From Catenaria anguillulae PL171 (lineage: Eukaryota > Blastocladiomycota > Blastocladiomycetes > Blastocladiales > Catenariaceae): a stretch of 36,927 nt of DNA. The stretch lies in the NCBI GenBank assembly GCA_002102555.1, contig MCFL01000231.1, positions 1 through 36,927 on the forward strand, given 5' to 3'. The notes beneath the pieces are model-generated. The model was given only the letters and a program-made list of their open reading frames with translations, did no database searches and had not been told where the DNA came from. Positions 10,986-21,648 of this stretch are shown here, piece after piece (within the stretch, counting starts at the first letter, position 1; each line of letters starts with the position of its first letter). The translations under genes and the position numbers were made by a program.

Positions 10986-12355
10986 TCAAAGCAATCCGGC
11001 GTCGACCAAATTGTTCTTCATGACAATGTCCCGCACGGCGGCCATAACAAATCGGATTTGTGTCGTATCTGTTGCACATGTGAGGTGAATGTACACCTCC
11101 TTGGATTCTGACTGGTTGAGCTCCTCAAACTTTTCTTGAAAGAATGCACATGCCAGGTCGTATCGTGGGCCGCCCTCGTATTCTGGGAACTCGATTTCAA
11201 TGGGCGACACGAGGATCTTTTCCCGAAACAAGTCAATCTGTCGTGCGGCACAAGCATTGAGAGTCAGCGGGGTGTGGGCGGGCCGAGTGAAAGTGCAGAG
11301 TCTGTTCTGTACCTTGTTGAGGAACAAGATCATGCTCGTCTTGGTAAACCATCGAGAGTTGCATATACTCGAGAATAGCTGCAGGGACTCTTTCATGCGA
11401 TTCTGGTTTTCGTCTTCAAACAGCCGTTGGTCGTACTCGGAAAGGGCAGCCATGTACACAATGGCCGTCACGTTCTGCGATCAGGCGTGGCAGAAGAGCA
11501 CTGTTAGCCTGTGTGCCAAAGGCAATGGGAAAACAACAGTTTCGCGAACCTCGAAGCAATGGATCCACTTTTTCCGTTCTGACCGTTGGCCGCCGACGTC
11601 AAACATGCTGAAAATGTAACTGAGGTAAGCAAAGTACCATCGTTGGGCCGAGGCGGAAGACGAATCGCAGCATACCGGAATGTGAGGTTGTCAATGATGA
11701 AAGTGTTTTCGACGATACCAGTTGTTTTGACTCGAGACCGCAAAATGTCTTGATCCGTGGGAGTAAATCCAGGCTGCGTGATTCGGTCAATGTGCTCAAA
11801 GTAGCTGCAGATACGAAACAGAACAACGGTCACGGATGGTTCTGTCATGCAAACACTCTTAAAACGCGCAAGAGCGACGTGCTATTTGGCAGAATCGTTG
11901 AGCTGATACTCCTTTGCTCGCGCCAATGCCGTCTTGACCCCCTCATCTGCGAGCATGCCCTTGATTGCCGCCACCAATCCTGGATCCACCGCCGCAGGGT
12001 TAACTGCTTTGGACCCTTCCACAAACGCATTCATGAGCGGCGTGCACTTGTCCTTGTCTGCGAAGTCCAGCTGTAACCGTGTTGACATGGCATCCAAAAT
12101 GGCCTGCATGGACTGGAGCAAGTTGTTGATGACGACTTCGCGGATCGCAACACGGTCCGCATCCGAGAACCCGACGCCATGAATGAGCTGCATTTGCTTG
12201 AGGATGGTGGATTTACCCGATTCTCCAGTGCCGAGCAGCAGCATCTTCACCTCCTTGTCCATCTTGAGCTTGTCATCGCGGATCTGTTGCTCGATTTCCG
12301 TATTCCGAGCCTTTTCGGGCGTCACCTCGGCCTCTTTGGACGTGAGGCAGCCCAT
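10986..12355 (-). CDS. Heterotrimeric G protein alpha subunit
   Basis: Five exons on the minus strand (12355-11883, 11804-11676, 11607-11550, 11474-11313, 11237-10986) give 357 aa, the normal size. All G-alpha motifs are intact: MGC at the N-terminus (myristoylation at Gly2, palmitoylation at Cys3), P-loop [20 protein letters not shown] with the catalytic Arg, [17 protein letters not shown] (switch II with the catalytic Gln), FLNKIDLF (NKxD) and TCATDT. The end is [10 protein letters not shown]: the Cys at -4 that pertussis toxin modifies in Gi/o proteins is Ala. It switches between GDP and GTP states at the plasma membrane and couples to seven-transmembrane receptors. The first intron uses a GC donor, described separately. 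Assignment to a fungal G-alpha group was not possible by eye. Confidence 0.97.
11805..11882 (-). other. GC-AG intron in the G-alpha gene
   Basis: Reading through the first exon gives YQLNDSAK then a stop, while the next conserved block begins YFEHIDRI. No GT near the exon end restores the frame. Splicing after AAATA at a GCACGT donor, with acceptor CTGCAG, yields [14 protein letters not shown], exactly as in other G-alphas. The donor is the window's favourite GTACGT with GC in place of GT. Confidence 0.8.
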
Positions 12356-13134
12356 GGTTTACAGATCGCCTGGGGGCTTTTTGAGTGGAAGGGTCGTTGA
12401 GCGCCAAGTTCGGATGGTGGGGGTTTCGAGCTTGTGATGAATGGGATGGATGCGATTATGGCTCAATGGCCGCAGCAACTTGCAGCTATGCTGGTGATGG
12501 CTGGGTTTCAATATGACGCCGCAACGGCTGCCGGTTGTGCACGAAATTGTATTGATTCGACGAGTGCTCTGTTCCATCCAACGCGACCGCGCGTGGGAAC
12601 CGTTGAGATGAGGTCTGTGGTTGCCTATGTTGAGTGCCGGGTACGCTAGGTCATGTAATGAGTTCTAGCAAGTACATTGCAAGTCTATCCAATGCACTGT
12701 GTGCGAATTGTCGAGCGTCGGATTGTGCCTTGTGGTTGTTGCTTCCTGGTCGAATGATGATCAATATACTGGATAGATGGACCTTGAGAAGTCAAACCCG
12801 TCAAGCGGCAGGCTTCATATACGTACTTGGCACGTTCTGCGAAGTGAGAGGTGCAAACAAAATGAGCGCGATGACTTGATTCTAGCGCACTCGTTCTCCA
12901 TAAGCAATCATTTTTTTTTTCATTCGGTATGGTTTTCCCTTGTTTCCCCTCCTTGGCTCGATCGGATCGTTCCCGTTCATGCGACTATGCGAACAGACGA
13001 CTGCGAACAGAAAATCAACCTCACACGTGCGCGATGTCGTGTCCAGCCAGTAAACTGGACCTCGTGATGGCTCAAAAACTGCTCTCGAATCTTGAGGAAA
13101 TTTGTATCAAATCATTGCAGGCACGCATGGCATC
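12356..13134. promoter_or_regulatory. Divergent promoter region, G-alpha / TLC-like membrane protein
   Basis: These 779 bases lie between divergent start codons. There is a run of ten T at 12911-12920, followed by pyrimidine-rich sequence (TTTCCCTTGTTTCCCCTCC) in the plus direction. Small ORFs present show no conserved features. Confidence 0.45.
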
Positions 13135-14243
13135 ATGTCTTCCACTTCACTTCATGTATCATTCAACATTGCCGCCTTGCTCAATCTGATTGCCTGCCTC
13201 ATCTCCAAGTGCAGTGCCCCTCCACCACCCTGCGACGACAGCTCACCTGTCCAACGGCGACATGTGCTGACTGCCTTAGAACACAATTCGCGCGACACCG
13301 TACTGATCCCATTGATGCAGCAAACCAATGTCCAACGACGTCGTCGACCAACAAGCATCCCGGGCGGATTCTCACGTTCTGAATCGCCGTCATCCGGTGA
13401 AACCCTGGCCCTGACACCATCCAATGCAGCATCAGCGACCGCTGCTACCGCGTACTCTTCCAAGATCCCGGGTCAACAATTATTTGCAGTCTACCTTATC
13501 TCGCACGCAACCTTGTACATTGCCGAACTCCTCCTGTACGTTCCCGTCCTCCCACGTTTTTTCGCCGCGTTTCGACGGCACAGCGACGGCTCACCCAATG
13601 ACCCTTCCTGCGGATGTTACCATCCAGAACCTCGCTCACCACCGACTTTCCCACCATGGGAGCCCACCACTTTGTCGCCACCGTGCTCTTCCTCCTTCTC
13701 GCCACCCACCTTCCGACCATCTGGCCACATTTCCAACCGATCCACCTGGCCCCATTCATCATTCACGCCATCTACTGGTCCACATTGACCTCGGTTCCCG
13801 CCTCGGTCAACGACCAATTGCTTGCCCTGTACAACGCGTCGCTGCTACTTGCCGCGTGCCAGGCAAGCACTGCGCGCGGTGCATCCAAGGCCATGCGCAT
13901 GGGCGCCGTGGTTGCGTGCGTCGTGGTGGTGGTCAACTATTGGACCTATTGTTGGGAGTTTCAAGGCGGGTGGTGTGTGCATGGCGCCGAGGGGGATGGC
14001 GGAGGAGGCGCTGGTGCGGGCAGGTTGCGAGAAGTGTTATGGGAAGGTCGCGGGCGAGGCGACGCGGCCAGGGCTGAGCGTGCGAGGCGTGCAGCAGGGT
14101 TGGTGGTTGTGGGTAAGTATGGCGTGGATGTGGAGGTGTTGAGGGAGGAGGCAAGGGCGTGGCAGATTGGCGTCGTCAATTTGTGGTATGGTGCGGGCGT
14201 GGTGGCGATGGCGTTTGGGCTGGCTGCCAGGCGAGATGACTGA
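13135..14243 (+). CDS. Polytopic membrane protein with a TLC-domain-like motif
   Basis: Two exons, 13135-13535 and 13628-14243, join in frame across a GTACGT...CCATCCAG intron to 338 aa. About seven hydrophobic segments are visible: FNIAALLNLIACLISKC, LFAVYLISHATLYIAELLL, FVATVLFLLLATHLP, the PFIIHAIYW region, LLALYNASLLLAAC, AVVACVVVVVNYWTY and VVNLWYGAGVVAMAFGLA. Splicing creates LTTDFPTMGAHHFVATVLF (residues 137-155), which resembles the D-F-x-x-M-x-x-H-H-x-x-T core of TRAM/LAG1/CLN8 (TLC) proteins, some of which are ceramide synthases. That family link is inference from one motif; a typical TLC C-terminus is not obvious. The stretch between the first two membrane segments is polar and Pro-rich and may hide another intron. 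A GTAAGT at 14112 lies inside open coding sequence and is probably not used. Confidence 0.6.
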
Positions 14244-15400
14244 ATTGTAAGGTGATGAGAACCATCGCAACGGATATTGATGCACATCTTCTGCAGACGA
14301 CTGTGATCTTTTGGCTCACCTCACTGCAAGAGATGACGATGCAGATGTAGGCAAGACGGCAAGACATCTGTTCTTTTTAATTATGTACAGACTATACAAA
14401 GGCAACAAAGCAATCCGCATGGCCAACGCAACAACAACTGCCTCACAGAGAAGCTTGGGAGAATAAACCGAAATTGAGGAGAGAAGGCGACATGAATGAA
14501 ATGAGGGGGCTCAACGCACAGCGCCAGTACCCACAGCGATCCAGACCGCCCATGAAGAGTAGATCGAGAAACAAGGGTGAGATATGTACAGGCACACGGC
14601 TCGAGCATGACGAGGTAGAGGTAAAAAGAGACAGGACAAAGGAGCTGGGTACATTGGCATAAATATTCACAAACCGACCGTTAACGGTACAGACAACAGC
14701 CGAGACAAAAAGGGGCGGCGGCCATGGCCGTTGCAGGCGGAAGACGTCAGCCGACTCGTGCAAGGTCACGAGCCAAACGAAGAAAGGAGGGGTTGGGGTG
14801 GGAGGGTATACGACAAGCCGAAAGAAACAGGGGGCGGAGTGAAAAGGGAACACGATGAGATGTTGGGTGATTGGTGGGTACTGATACGACATGACAACGG
14901 AAACAAAAAAGACAACCGAAAAGAACATGTATACTGCGGTCTGGATCGAAAGAAATGCATCAACCACAAGCAGTCGGCAAGTTCCAAAACCCGCTTGTCC
15001 GCAAGAAATAAAGACGGACACCAGCAAAGAGTATGAAAGCGCACGAGCCGACAACCAAGGGTGGGATCCAATTGGGGAACGAAAACCTAAACGAGGAATC
15101 ACGGGCCAGGCGTTGAATGGACGAGGGGTATTGGATAAAAAGAAGGAATCACGCACACACGCAAGGAAACAAGCAAAAGTCAACGGAAATGAAATGAAAA
15201 AGACCCCTGGCGTGGGCGTGAGGTAACGAGGAACGAGAGGACCCGCAACAAACCGTCTTGAGAGTAGAGAAAGATGGGACCGCAAGGCAAAGGAATAAGG
15301 AAATGGCGACTGAAACTGCAAACCTCCAAGACTCAATTACGATGGACCTCACCGCCATATCACTCTGGTCGAAAGAAAAGTAACCCGACTCGATTGTGAC
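14244..15400. other. Convergent 3' region, purine-rich on the plus strand
   Basis: No gene supported. The plus strand is strongly purine-rich (AAAG/GGAG-type sequence) from about 14400 to 15360, so the minus strand, which would be the 3' UTR of the cyclin gene, is pyrimidine-rich. This composition alone leaves a long open minus-strand frame at 14443-15336 whose conceptual product (Phe/Ser/Leu/Pro-rich) looks non-coding. Confidence 0.5.
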
Positions 15401-17626
15401 TCAGGCCGCCAACCCAACGACCTGCCCACCAACGGCCTGCCTGACCATCTCCACGCACGCGCCCCACTCGCGCCTGCCTCTTTCCTCTGTGGCCACACAC
15501 TCGACCCGCGACACAATGCCCGCAACCTGCGCCACTGCGGCTCCCGTCCCTGCAACGGTCACGGTGCCTGTGGCCCCAGGCGTCGCCATGGGCGACGGAT
15601 CCAGGCCCGACCCGGTCGACGACGAATGCACCGCCGATACAGCCGCTGCCGCCTTGTTGGCTGCCGCCAGGCACACGACCGCGCGGTTGAGCAACACAAC
15701 GGCTGTGTTGAGCGGCGCGTGCGCAGTGCCTTGGGCGTGCACGAGAACGCGCTGAACAAGCTCGGTTTGCACGGCACGCACGAGGCGCGCAATCAAGTTG
15801 CGGTGCGCGGGCGAAGACAAGGCCGCGGGCCAGCGTTCGTCCGAGGGCGTCGGGGGCGTGGCGGCGGTAGCGGCGGCGGATGCGCGCGGCGGCGTGTGCG
15901 GCGGAGTCATCATACACATGTGATCGTGCGCAGTGGTCGAATCGGGCGATGGATCCACGTCCATAGGTGACAAGTCACCAGCGGCCGTGTCCATGTGGTT
16001 GTCATGACGATGATCTTGATCTGCGTGCGTTGTTGGGGCGGGTGCAGAGTACAATGTCCACGTTGCCTGGGCTGCCGACAAGGGTGCGCCAGGCGCAGGT
16101 GGCGCCATGGGCGGCGGGAACGGCCGAGCAGCCGCCGCCGCGCAAAAACTCGACCTCGCCGCCTGGTTCTGCTGCTGCTGCGGATTGTGCTGAACGTGCG
16201 ACGCCATAAACACCTCTTGACCAAAAGCGCCCGTCGGACTCACGGGCGATGGCGGCACCATGCCGGCCGATGACGTGGACGAAGCAATCGACCGAGGACT
16301 TGCGCCAGGCGACATGAACACGGATGCTCCGCTGGACGCTGGCGATGTTGCCATGGGCGACGATCCCGGGCTTCCGACCGCTGGTGATGCAATGGCGGCC
16401 GACTGCCCGCCCGACATGACGAGCGCACACAATTCGACGGCCAAGTCCACATTGGCAAACAAGAGCTCGAACACGGCAGCGGAAGGCGCGACCGCTGCCA
16501 AGTCAAAGTGGAGTGCCTCGAGGACTTTGCGTTCCATGGCCAGGACATGCTTCTGGGTCCACGCAGGCATCACCTGCACCATGGCTTGTGCTGCCGGGCT
16601 AGCGGCCGAGGCCGAGGTGGCAGAAGGCGGCGGGGGTGGCACGGCAGCCAATGCGGCCAGAATGCCAGCAACACTTGGCGCGGCATACTCTTCTGCAAAC
16701 TTTGCGGCCAGTGTCAGGCACACGACGGCGAGCAGGTACAAGTGCGGCTTGCGCGGGGCGAGGTGCTTGCGCGCGGTTGCAGACGAAGCCAGTGCGCGGT
16801 CCATATACTGGACGCCCGTGTAGATGGTCTCGGGAGCGAATCGGAACGAGGCGTGAATGGCATTGAGCTGTCGTTGCGAAGGATGCATATCAGCCATCAA
16901 TACCATGAATGTGTTGGCAAGTCAAGGATCAAGAACGTACGTGAACCAACCACTGTACCACACTTGCGCGTTCAACGGCCCTCTCACGCATCCTCCTGAC
17001 GGCTTGTGCTTGGCCCCGCCGATCGACGCCCATCATGGCCGTTGTTGAACTTGCCGCCGCCACCGCCGCCAATCTAGCGTCCACGACGGGCGGCCGCGTC
17101 GCATACCCGGACCGAGCGCCAACTGCCAGCCGTGCAAACGCATCCACATCGTAATTTGCCGTCACCTGAATTACGCGTGGCACTTGGACCACTGGGTAAT
17201 GAAATACGTCCGCCGACGCCGAGGGAGTTGCCACCGAGAGAGTCAGTTGGTGCGAAGGCCGCAGCTTCTTCTTTGGCGGCTGGCGCAAGTGACCATGGTC
17301 AGCTGGTGTTGCCGTATCGGTCACTGTGGGTTGCCGGGAGAAAACCAGGGCGGGTGGCGGTGCCGATCGGGCACGTGTCAAGGGTGACGAGTCTTGGACA
17401 AGGGTGCGGAGGCGGGCGACTTGAGAAATGGTCTGGGCGCCAGAGATGGATGATGAGGATAACGGTAATGCAACAAGTCCATGGCCTTGGATGTGGCGAT
17501 TTCCTTGACGGTCACAATGGTGGTGGGTGAGAACATGCTCGTGACTGCCGTGACCTTGGGGTGCATGAGCTTGGCTGTCGGAGCCGGGATTGGCACCAGT
17601 GCCAGCACGACCGCGCCTGTTGCCAT
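15401..17626 (-). CDS. Long cyclin (cyclin box with extended Ser/Pro/Gln-rich regions)
   Basis: The cyclin box is split by an intron at 16940-16868 (GTACGT...CGACAG): exon text MRERAVERASVVQWLVH joins LNAIHASFRFAPETIYTGVQYMDRAL, matching the MR-WL-V...PETLYLAVNYLDRFL core of mitotic-type cyclins. YLLAVVCLTLAAKFAEE and MERKVLEALHFDL follow, with a Pro/Ala-rich insertion between them. Beyond the box lies a long low-complexity region (Ala, Ser, Pro, Gln, His) and a last helical block (RNLIARLVRAVQTELVQRVL). The 5' end is less sure. A start at 17626 (MATGAVVLALV) with a 44-base intron (17463-17420) keeps the frame and gives 702 aa; an alternative start at 17693 reads straight through but gives a non-coding-looking His/Gly-rich stretch. 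Cyclins bind and activate cyclin-dependent kinases in the nucleus and cytoplasm; the subclass is uncertain, B-type-like in its core. Confidence 0.82.
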
Positions 17627-17808
17627 CACTTTGGCAACCGAGCAGGTGCAAGTGCGGGTGCGCAACCGAGGAATGCGAGTTGGCGCTGAGCATGATGCGA
17701 TGTTGGAAGGTGACCGCTGAGAACAAGACGCTGAACAATAATCAGATACACGGCGTTATGCACCAAGAACGCGTCGTGCACGGTTGAGCCAAACGGGAAA
17801 GGAAGCAA

Positions 17809-17828
17809 GGGGGGGGGGAGAGAGAGAG
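17809..17828. repeat. G10 run followed by GA repeat
   Basis: Ten G followed by AGAGAGAGAGA, about 185 bases upstream of the proposed cyclin start. On the cyclin sense strand it reads as CT repeat plus C10. Confidence 0.85.
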
Positions 17829-19588
17829 AAGAGCCGGAGAGGCAGCAAAACAAAAGCAATGGAAGCAATGGAGGAATATGGAGTGGAAGAAATCAGCCAG
17901 TCGCCTGGAAGGAACGGACACGAAGAATGAAGAAGACAATGCAGAAGGGATTAGGACCAAGTTTTATACGGCAAGCGTCGTTGTTCGGTTGGGCGGATGA
18001 CGTGGGGGAAAGCTTGCATCAAGCAACGGATGTGCATGCGAACAGGAACGACGGCTCGGGGGACGTCAAGAGTGGCACACTTTTTCGTCCAGACCAGATT
18101 GCCGGACGCAGGCAAAGCAGAGGCAACAAATGGACGCGCACGCACGAGGACTGGAAAAGTAAATGAATGAATGAAAACAAAATCAAATGAGCCACACACG
18201 CCAAAGAAGTCCAAATCCAACCCTTGGACACAACCACAATTGCCAGGCAAAAAGCAAACAAGGTTGGACTGCAGCGGCCACGGTGCATGGGAACAACAAT
18301 TCACTCGTCATCATCAACAAGCGGCAAAATGTGACAAGTGACGATTGCCATGCGACAAATTGGATGACCAACCAGAGCAAAACGAAAAGAGTGTGGCTAA
18401 AAAGCGAGGGAAAAGTGCCACCGTTGAGGTCTGGGCTCGGGTAAATCACGCAGAGCGCCACCGCGAGCGAGTGAGTCATTGAGATACACCAGGCAGTCCA
18501 GCCCGGAGACTTGAGCTTGACAAATCATCCGAGCTTGCTTCAAGTTGCTCTTGGCGTGCGGCACCGGACTTTTCAAGAGAGCGACGAAAGACCCGTCATG
18601 GTGTGCCGAGCAAAGCGCCGGACGAATCGCATGGCAAAGGTCGGTGGCAAGGTGGCATCGCAAGAAAAAATGTGGACGGAAATCAAGCAAAGAGAAGAGC
18701 TTCAAAGATTGGGCACATGAATGATGAAGAAAATCGAAAGCGAGTGGGAAAGCGACAAAAGAACGTGTACAGTCGTGATATGTTCCTTCAAGTCCTTGGA
18801 CGCGAAATGGCGCAATGATGGAGGAAGGGGGACCAACAACGAGAACGAGACACAGTATACGTACAGTCAGACTAAGGCGATCGGGCCGTCCGGGAAATGG
18901 CTCTCAACAAATCGGGGACAGGCGATCGATTGGGGACGAAGGTAGACAATCGCTGGGAAAACGTCGAATGACTTTGAGTAGTCCAAGTGATCGCTCTGGA
19001 CACACGTAGTGTAAGCAGGTGTGCATGGTGATACGTTAGTCCACAGGGCACACAATGACGAGTGATCGGGCCGGTAATGAGGGTTGCGGGGAACCATTCG
19101 GCCGTCAGGGTCTCGGCCCCCAGGTCCAGGGCCTGGGCCATAAGCACTTGGCTCAATGAAACGGTGCAAACTTGAGGGGTGAGGGAATGGAGATCAACGA
19201 GGACAAAACAACTTGGGTAGGTACTCGATGAATGATGATTTCAATGATGTGTCAACAAGTACAGATCGGGCGAGAGAGAGTCAGGCGAATGGCGCTGGGT
19301 ACGGCCCAATTTATATGCTCCAATCGTACTTGTGGGAAACAGCTTGGCCGATGCAGCTCGGACCAATCGCCGATCAGCTGTGGCCCTGTTTGTTCGCTCA
19401 TAAGGTGGGTGGAGCATGAAGAGCAAAGGTCAAGTGAACGGGCCATATGGCAACTGCTGTTGTCCTCATGCTGATTGGCCATGCGCATCAACAACGAGTT
19501 GATCGAGCGAGCGAGCAGCACGTCCGTATACCATCACAAGGAAGAAAAGCGCGAGACAAGAGGATCGAAGATGGGCGAAAGGACAATG

Positions 19589-19617
<29 letters not shown>
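19589..19617. repeat. Poly(A) run of 29 bases
   Basis: Uninterrupted A run. No reverse-transcriptase sequence, SINE-like body or target-site duplication is visible beside it, so it is best described as a mononucleotide tract. Confidence 0.9.
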
Positions 19618-19620
<3 letters not shown>

Positions 19621-21648
19621 CAACGAAACGGCAAGTTAAACCTGAAATCGTGTGGAAGAGAAAAATTGCGAGCGAGATAAGAAATTGAAAAGACACCACT
19701 TTGATCAGATTCGCGTATTTGCCGCATGCGCCTTTGGCGGGAAGCGAGAGAGGGTCACGGCAAGGCAAAGTCGAAGAGGATGAAACAGAATGATTGTGCG
19801 CATACATACCTGGTTATGACTTCGGAACGGGTAACAGTTGGAATGGACTATGGCCGCACAATGGTTGCGCGGGTTTGTGGTCGAGGTCGGGCGGGTCGGA
19901 TCGAGAGTGCAATGGTATCCAGAGTGGGTAAGGTGGTGGTGGAGTCAAGCAAGCTCACAACTCAAGCTGGTCATGGGTTTAGTCTTTCAGGAGTTGGCGG
20001 GGATCCGGCTGGTATTTGTATCGGGCGAGGGCATGCCAAAAATTTGCAAGTGAGAGGGAGTCAGCCGCCGCGTTTCACAGGTTTTGATTGTTTCCGTGAC
20101 GAGTGCGTTTGCGTAGTAAGGGCCGGTAAGTCATCGCCATGCATCGAGCCTTTGGCTGTCACGGTGTGGCCGACCCAAGTGGTACCATTGTGCGCCATTA
20201 GTCTGGGCCGGCTGGACGCGAGCGGTCAGACCAGCTTTCTCTTGTTGCCCGCCCAACAACAACAAGCAGGAGGCATGCGAAAAACGTGTGCAATGGCGAC
20301 GCGGGGGAACTGCGGGCCCATTGTGTGTCAGACGAGGTCAATGCCATGATGCCGTCATGCCGACACTGAGCAACCCGATGATCGGGGCGATGCCGCCCAC
20401 GGTCATGAATGCGCATTTGCTTTTCGTCGGTACATTTATGTTCCTATCATCCACATTCCATGCGCAAGCGCAAAGCGTCTCAGGCTGCTTGCAACGGGTG
20501 GGGTGGCGGAGACACTTTATGCAAGATCAAACTTCAATGGCAAGTGAGTGATCATGGAAAGGTAACTGCACCACATACAGTATGTGTGTACGTGCATGCT
20601 CGCGGCAAGTGCTTCCATGAGAATTCGGCGGTCATGCATGCGCTCGGATAGGCCGGGGGTCTCGCCTTGAAGCGCCTTCTGGAATGAGGCCAAGATCAGG
20701 TGCCTGGGCCACTGGAGCGATTTAGATGTATGGATGATGGTACGGCGTTCTGGAAAGGCAAATCAATGTACCGTAAAGGTCGGAGTCGTTGCGACATTGG
20801 TCCATTGGCTCGCACGCAGCGTGCGCTTTCGCCATTGTATCGGTCGTGCTGTCGGCCGATTCCATACGCCAGAATTCAGAGCTTCCTGATGGGCGATGGC
20901 CATGATAGACACGACGTCGCCAAACACCATTAGAAGCCTCAAACCATGACGATCAGTCATGCGTGCCACCTTGGCCTAGGCGCAAAGCACAACTGCGGCA
21001 ATGTCATGTCGCCTCCTGCGCACCTGCCTAGATGGGTAATTCTCAATTGATCGCGGGCGGCGCGAGACGCGGAGTGTGCCGTCCGATGAAGGCGACAGAG
21101 CAAAGCCACCAACATGGTCGAATAACGTCAGGGATGAACCTGGGGGGTCGGGGTCAGGGCTGGACTCTGGTGTCGTTTCATGATGGAGGGTGGTTCGGAA
21201 GTTCTTTGGGTATGCATGTGCCTGGCTCGCGTGTGGCCACATTGATGAGCATTGTCATAGCACAGCGAAGGTAGAAGCAAACGCCGGTGCACATGCGAAT
21301 GAATTGGACGACAGCAAACCGAACCAGGTTGGCTGGAATTCGAAGGTCACGCAATGTCTCACTGCTGAAAGCGTGCAGAGAAACGCCAGCATTTGTGGAA
21401 TGACGTTGGAATCGGCCCAGAAACCACCTTTCGAGATAGGCCGCTTTCCATATGGCAATGTCCCCACAACATGTTGTGGTATGTACACACAAGTGGTGAC
21501 AAGTTGCCAAACCAGGGAGAAAAGTCAAGAAAGAAAAGGCAGTGAAAAATCCCGGCGGATGCGGGGTTCATGCTCAGGAAAACTGAAGCTCGGAATTGTA
21601 TCATTCAAACCATGCAAAGACTGAAAACGGCCTGATTCTGCTCGTTCT

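Larger units (their letters stand above)
17627..21648. other. Four-kilobase region without a supportable gene, upstream of the cyclin
   Basis: Only short, overlapping ORFs with no conserved motif occur on either strand. Near the cyclin there are a G10 run and a GA repeat (17809-17828), then about 1 kb that is purine-rich on the plus strand, that is, pyrimidine-rich in the cyclin's sense direction. A run of 29 A lies at 19589-19617. An imperfect GC-rich hairpin lies at 19115-19139 (GGCCCCCAGG ... CCTGGGCC). It could hold a long cyclin leader and promoter, a non-coding transcript, or a fast-evolving multi-exon gene I cannot read. Confidence 0.4.

Noticed and set aside
14443-15336. Minus-strand open frame of 297 codons
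   Set aside because: The strand is pyrimidine-rich, which removes stop codons by composition. The product is a Phe/Ser/Leu/Pro string with no domain, directly downstream of the cyclin stop.
19560-19617. Poly(A) run as the tail of a retroposon
   Set aside because: No coding remnant, SINE promoter boxes or target-site duplication can be seen next to it.
19726-20349. Plus-strand open frame of 207 codons in the gene desert
   Set aside because: No conserved motif, no supporting splice sites, and composition like the surrounding non-coding DNA.
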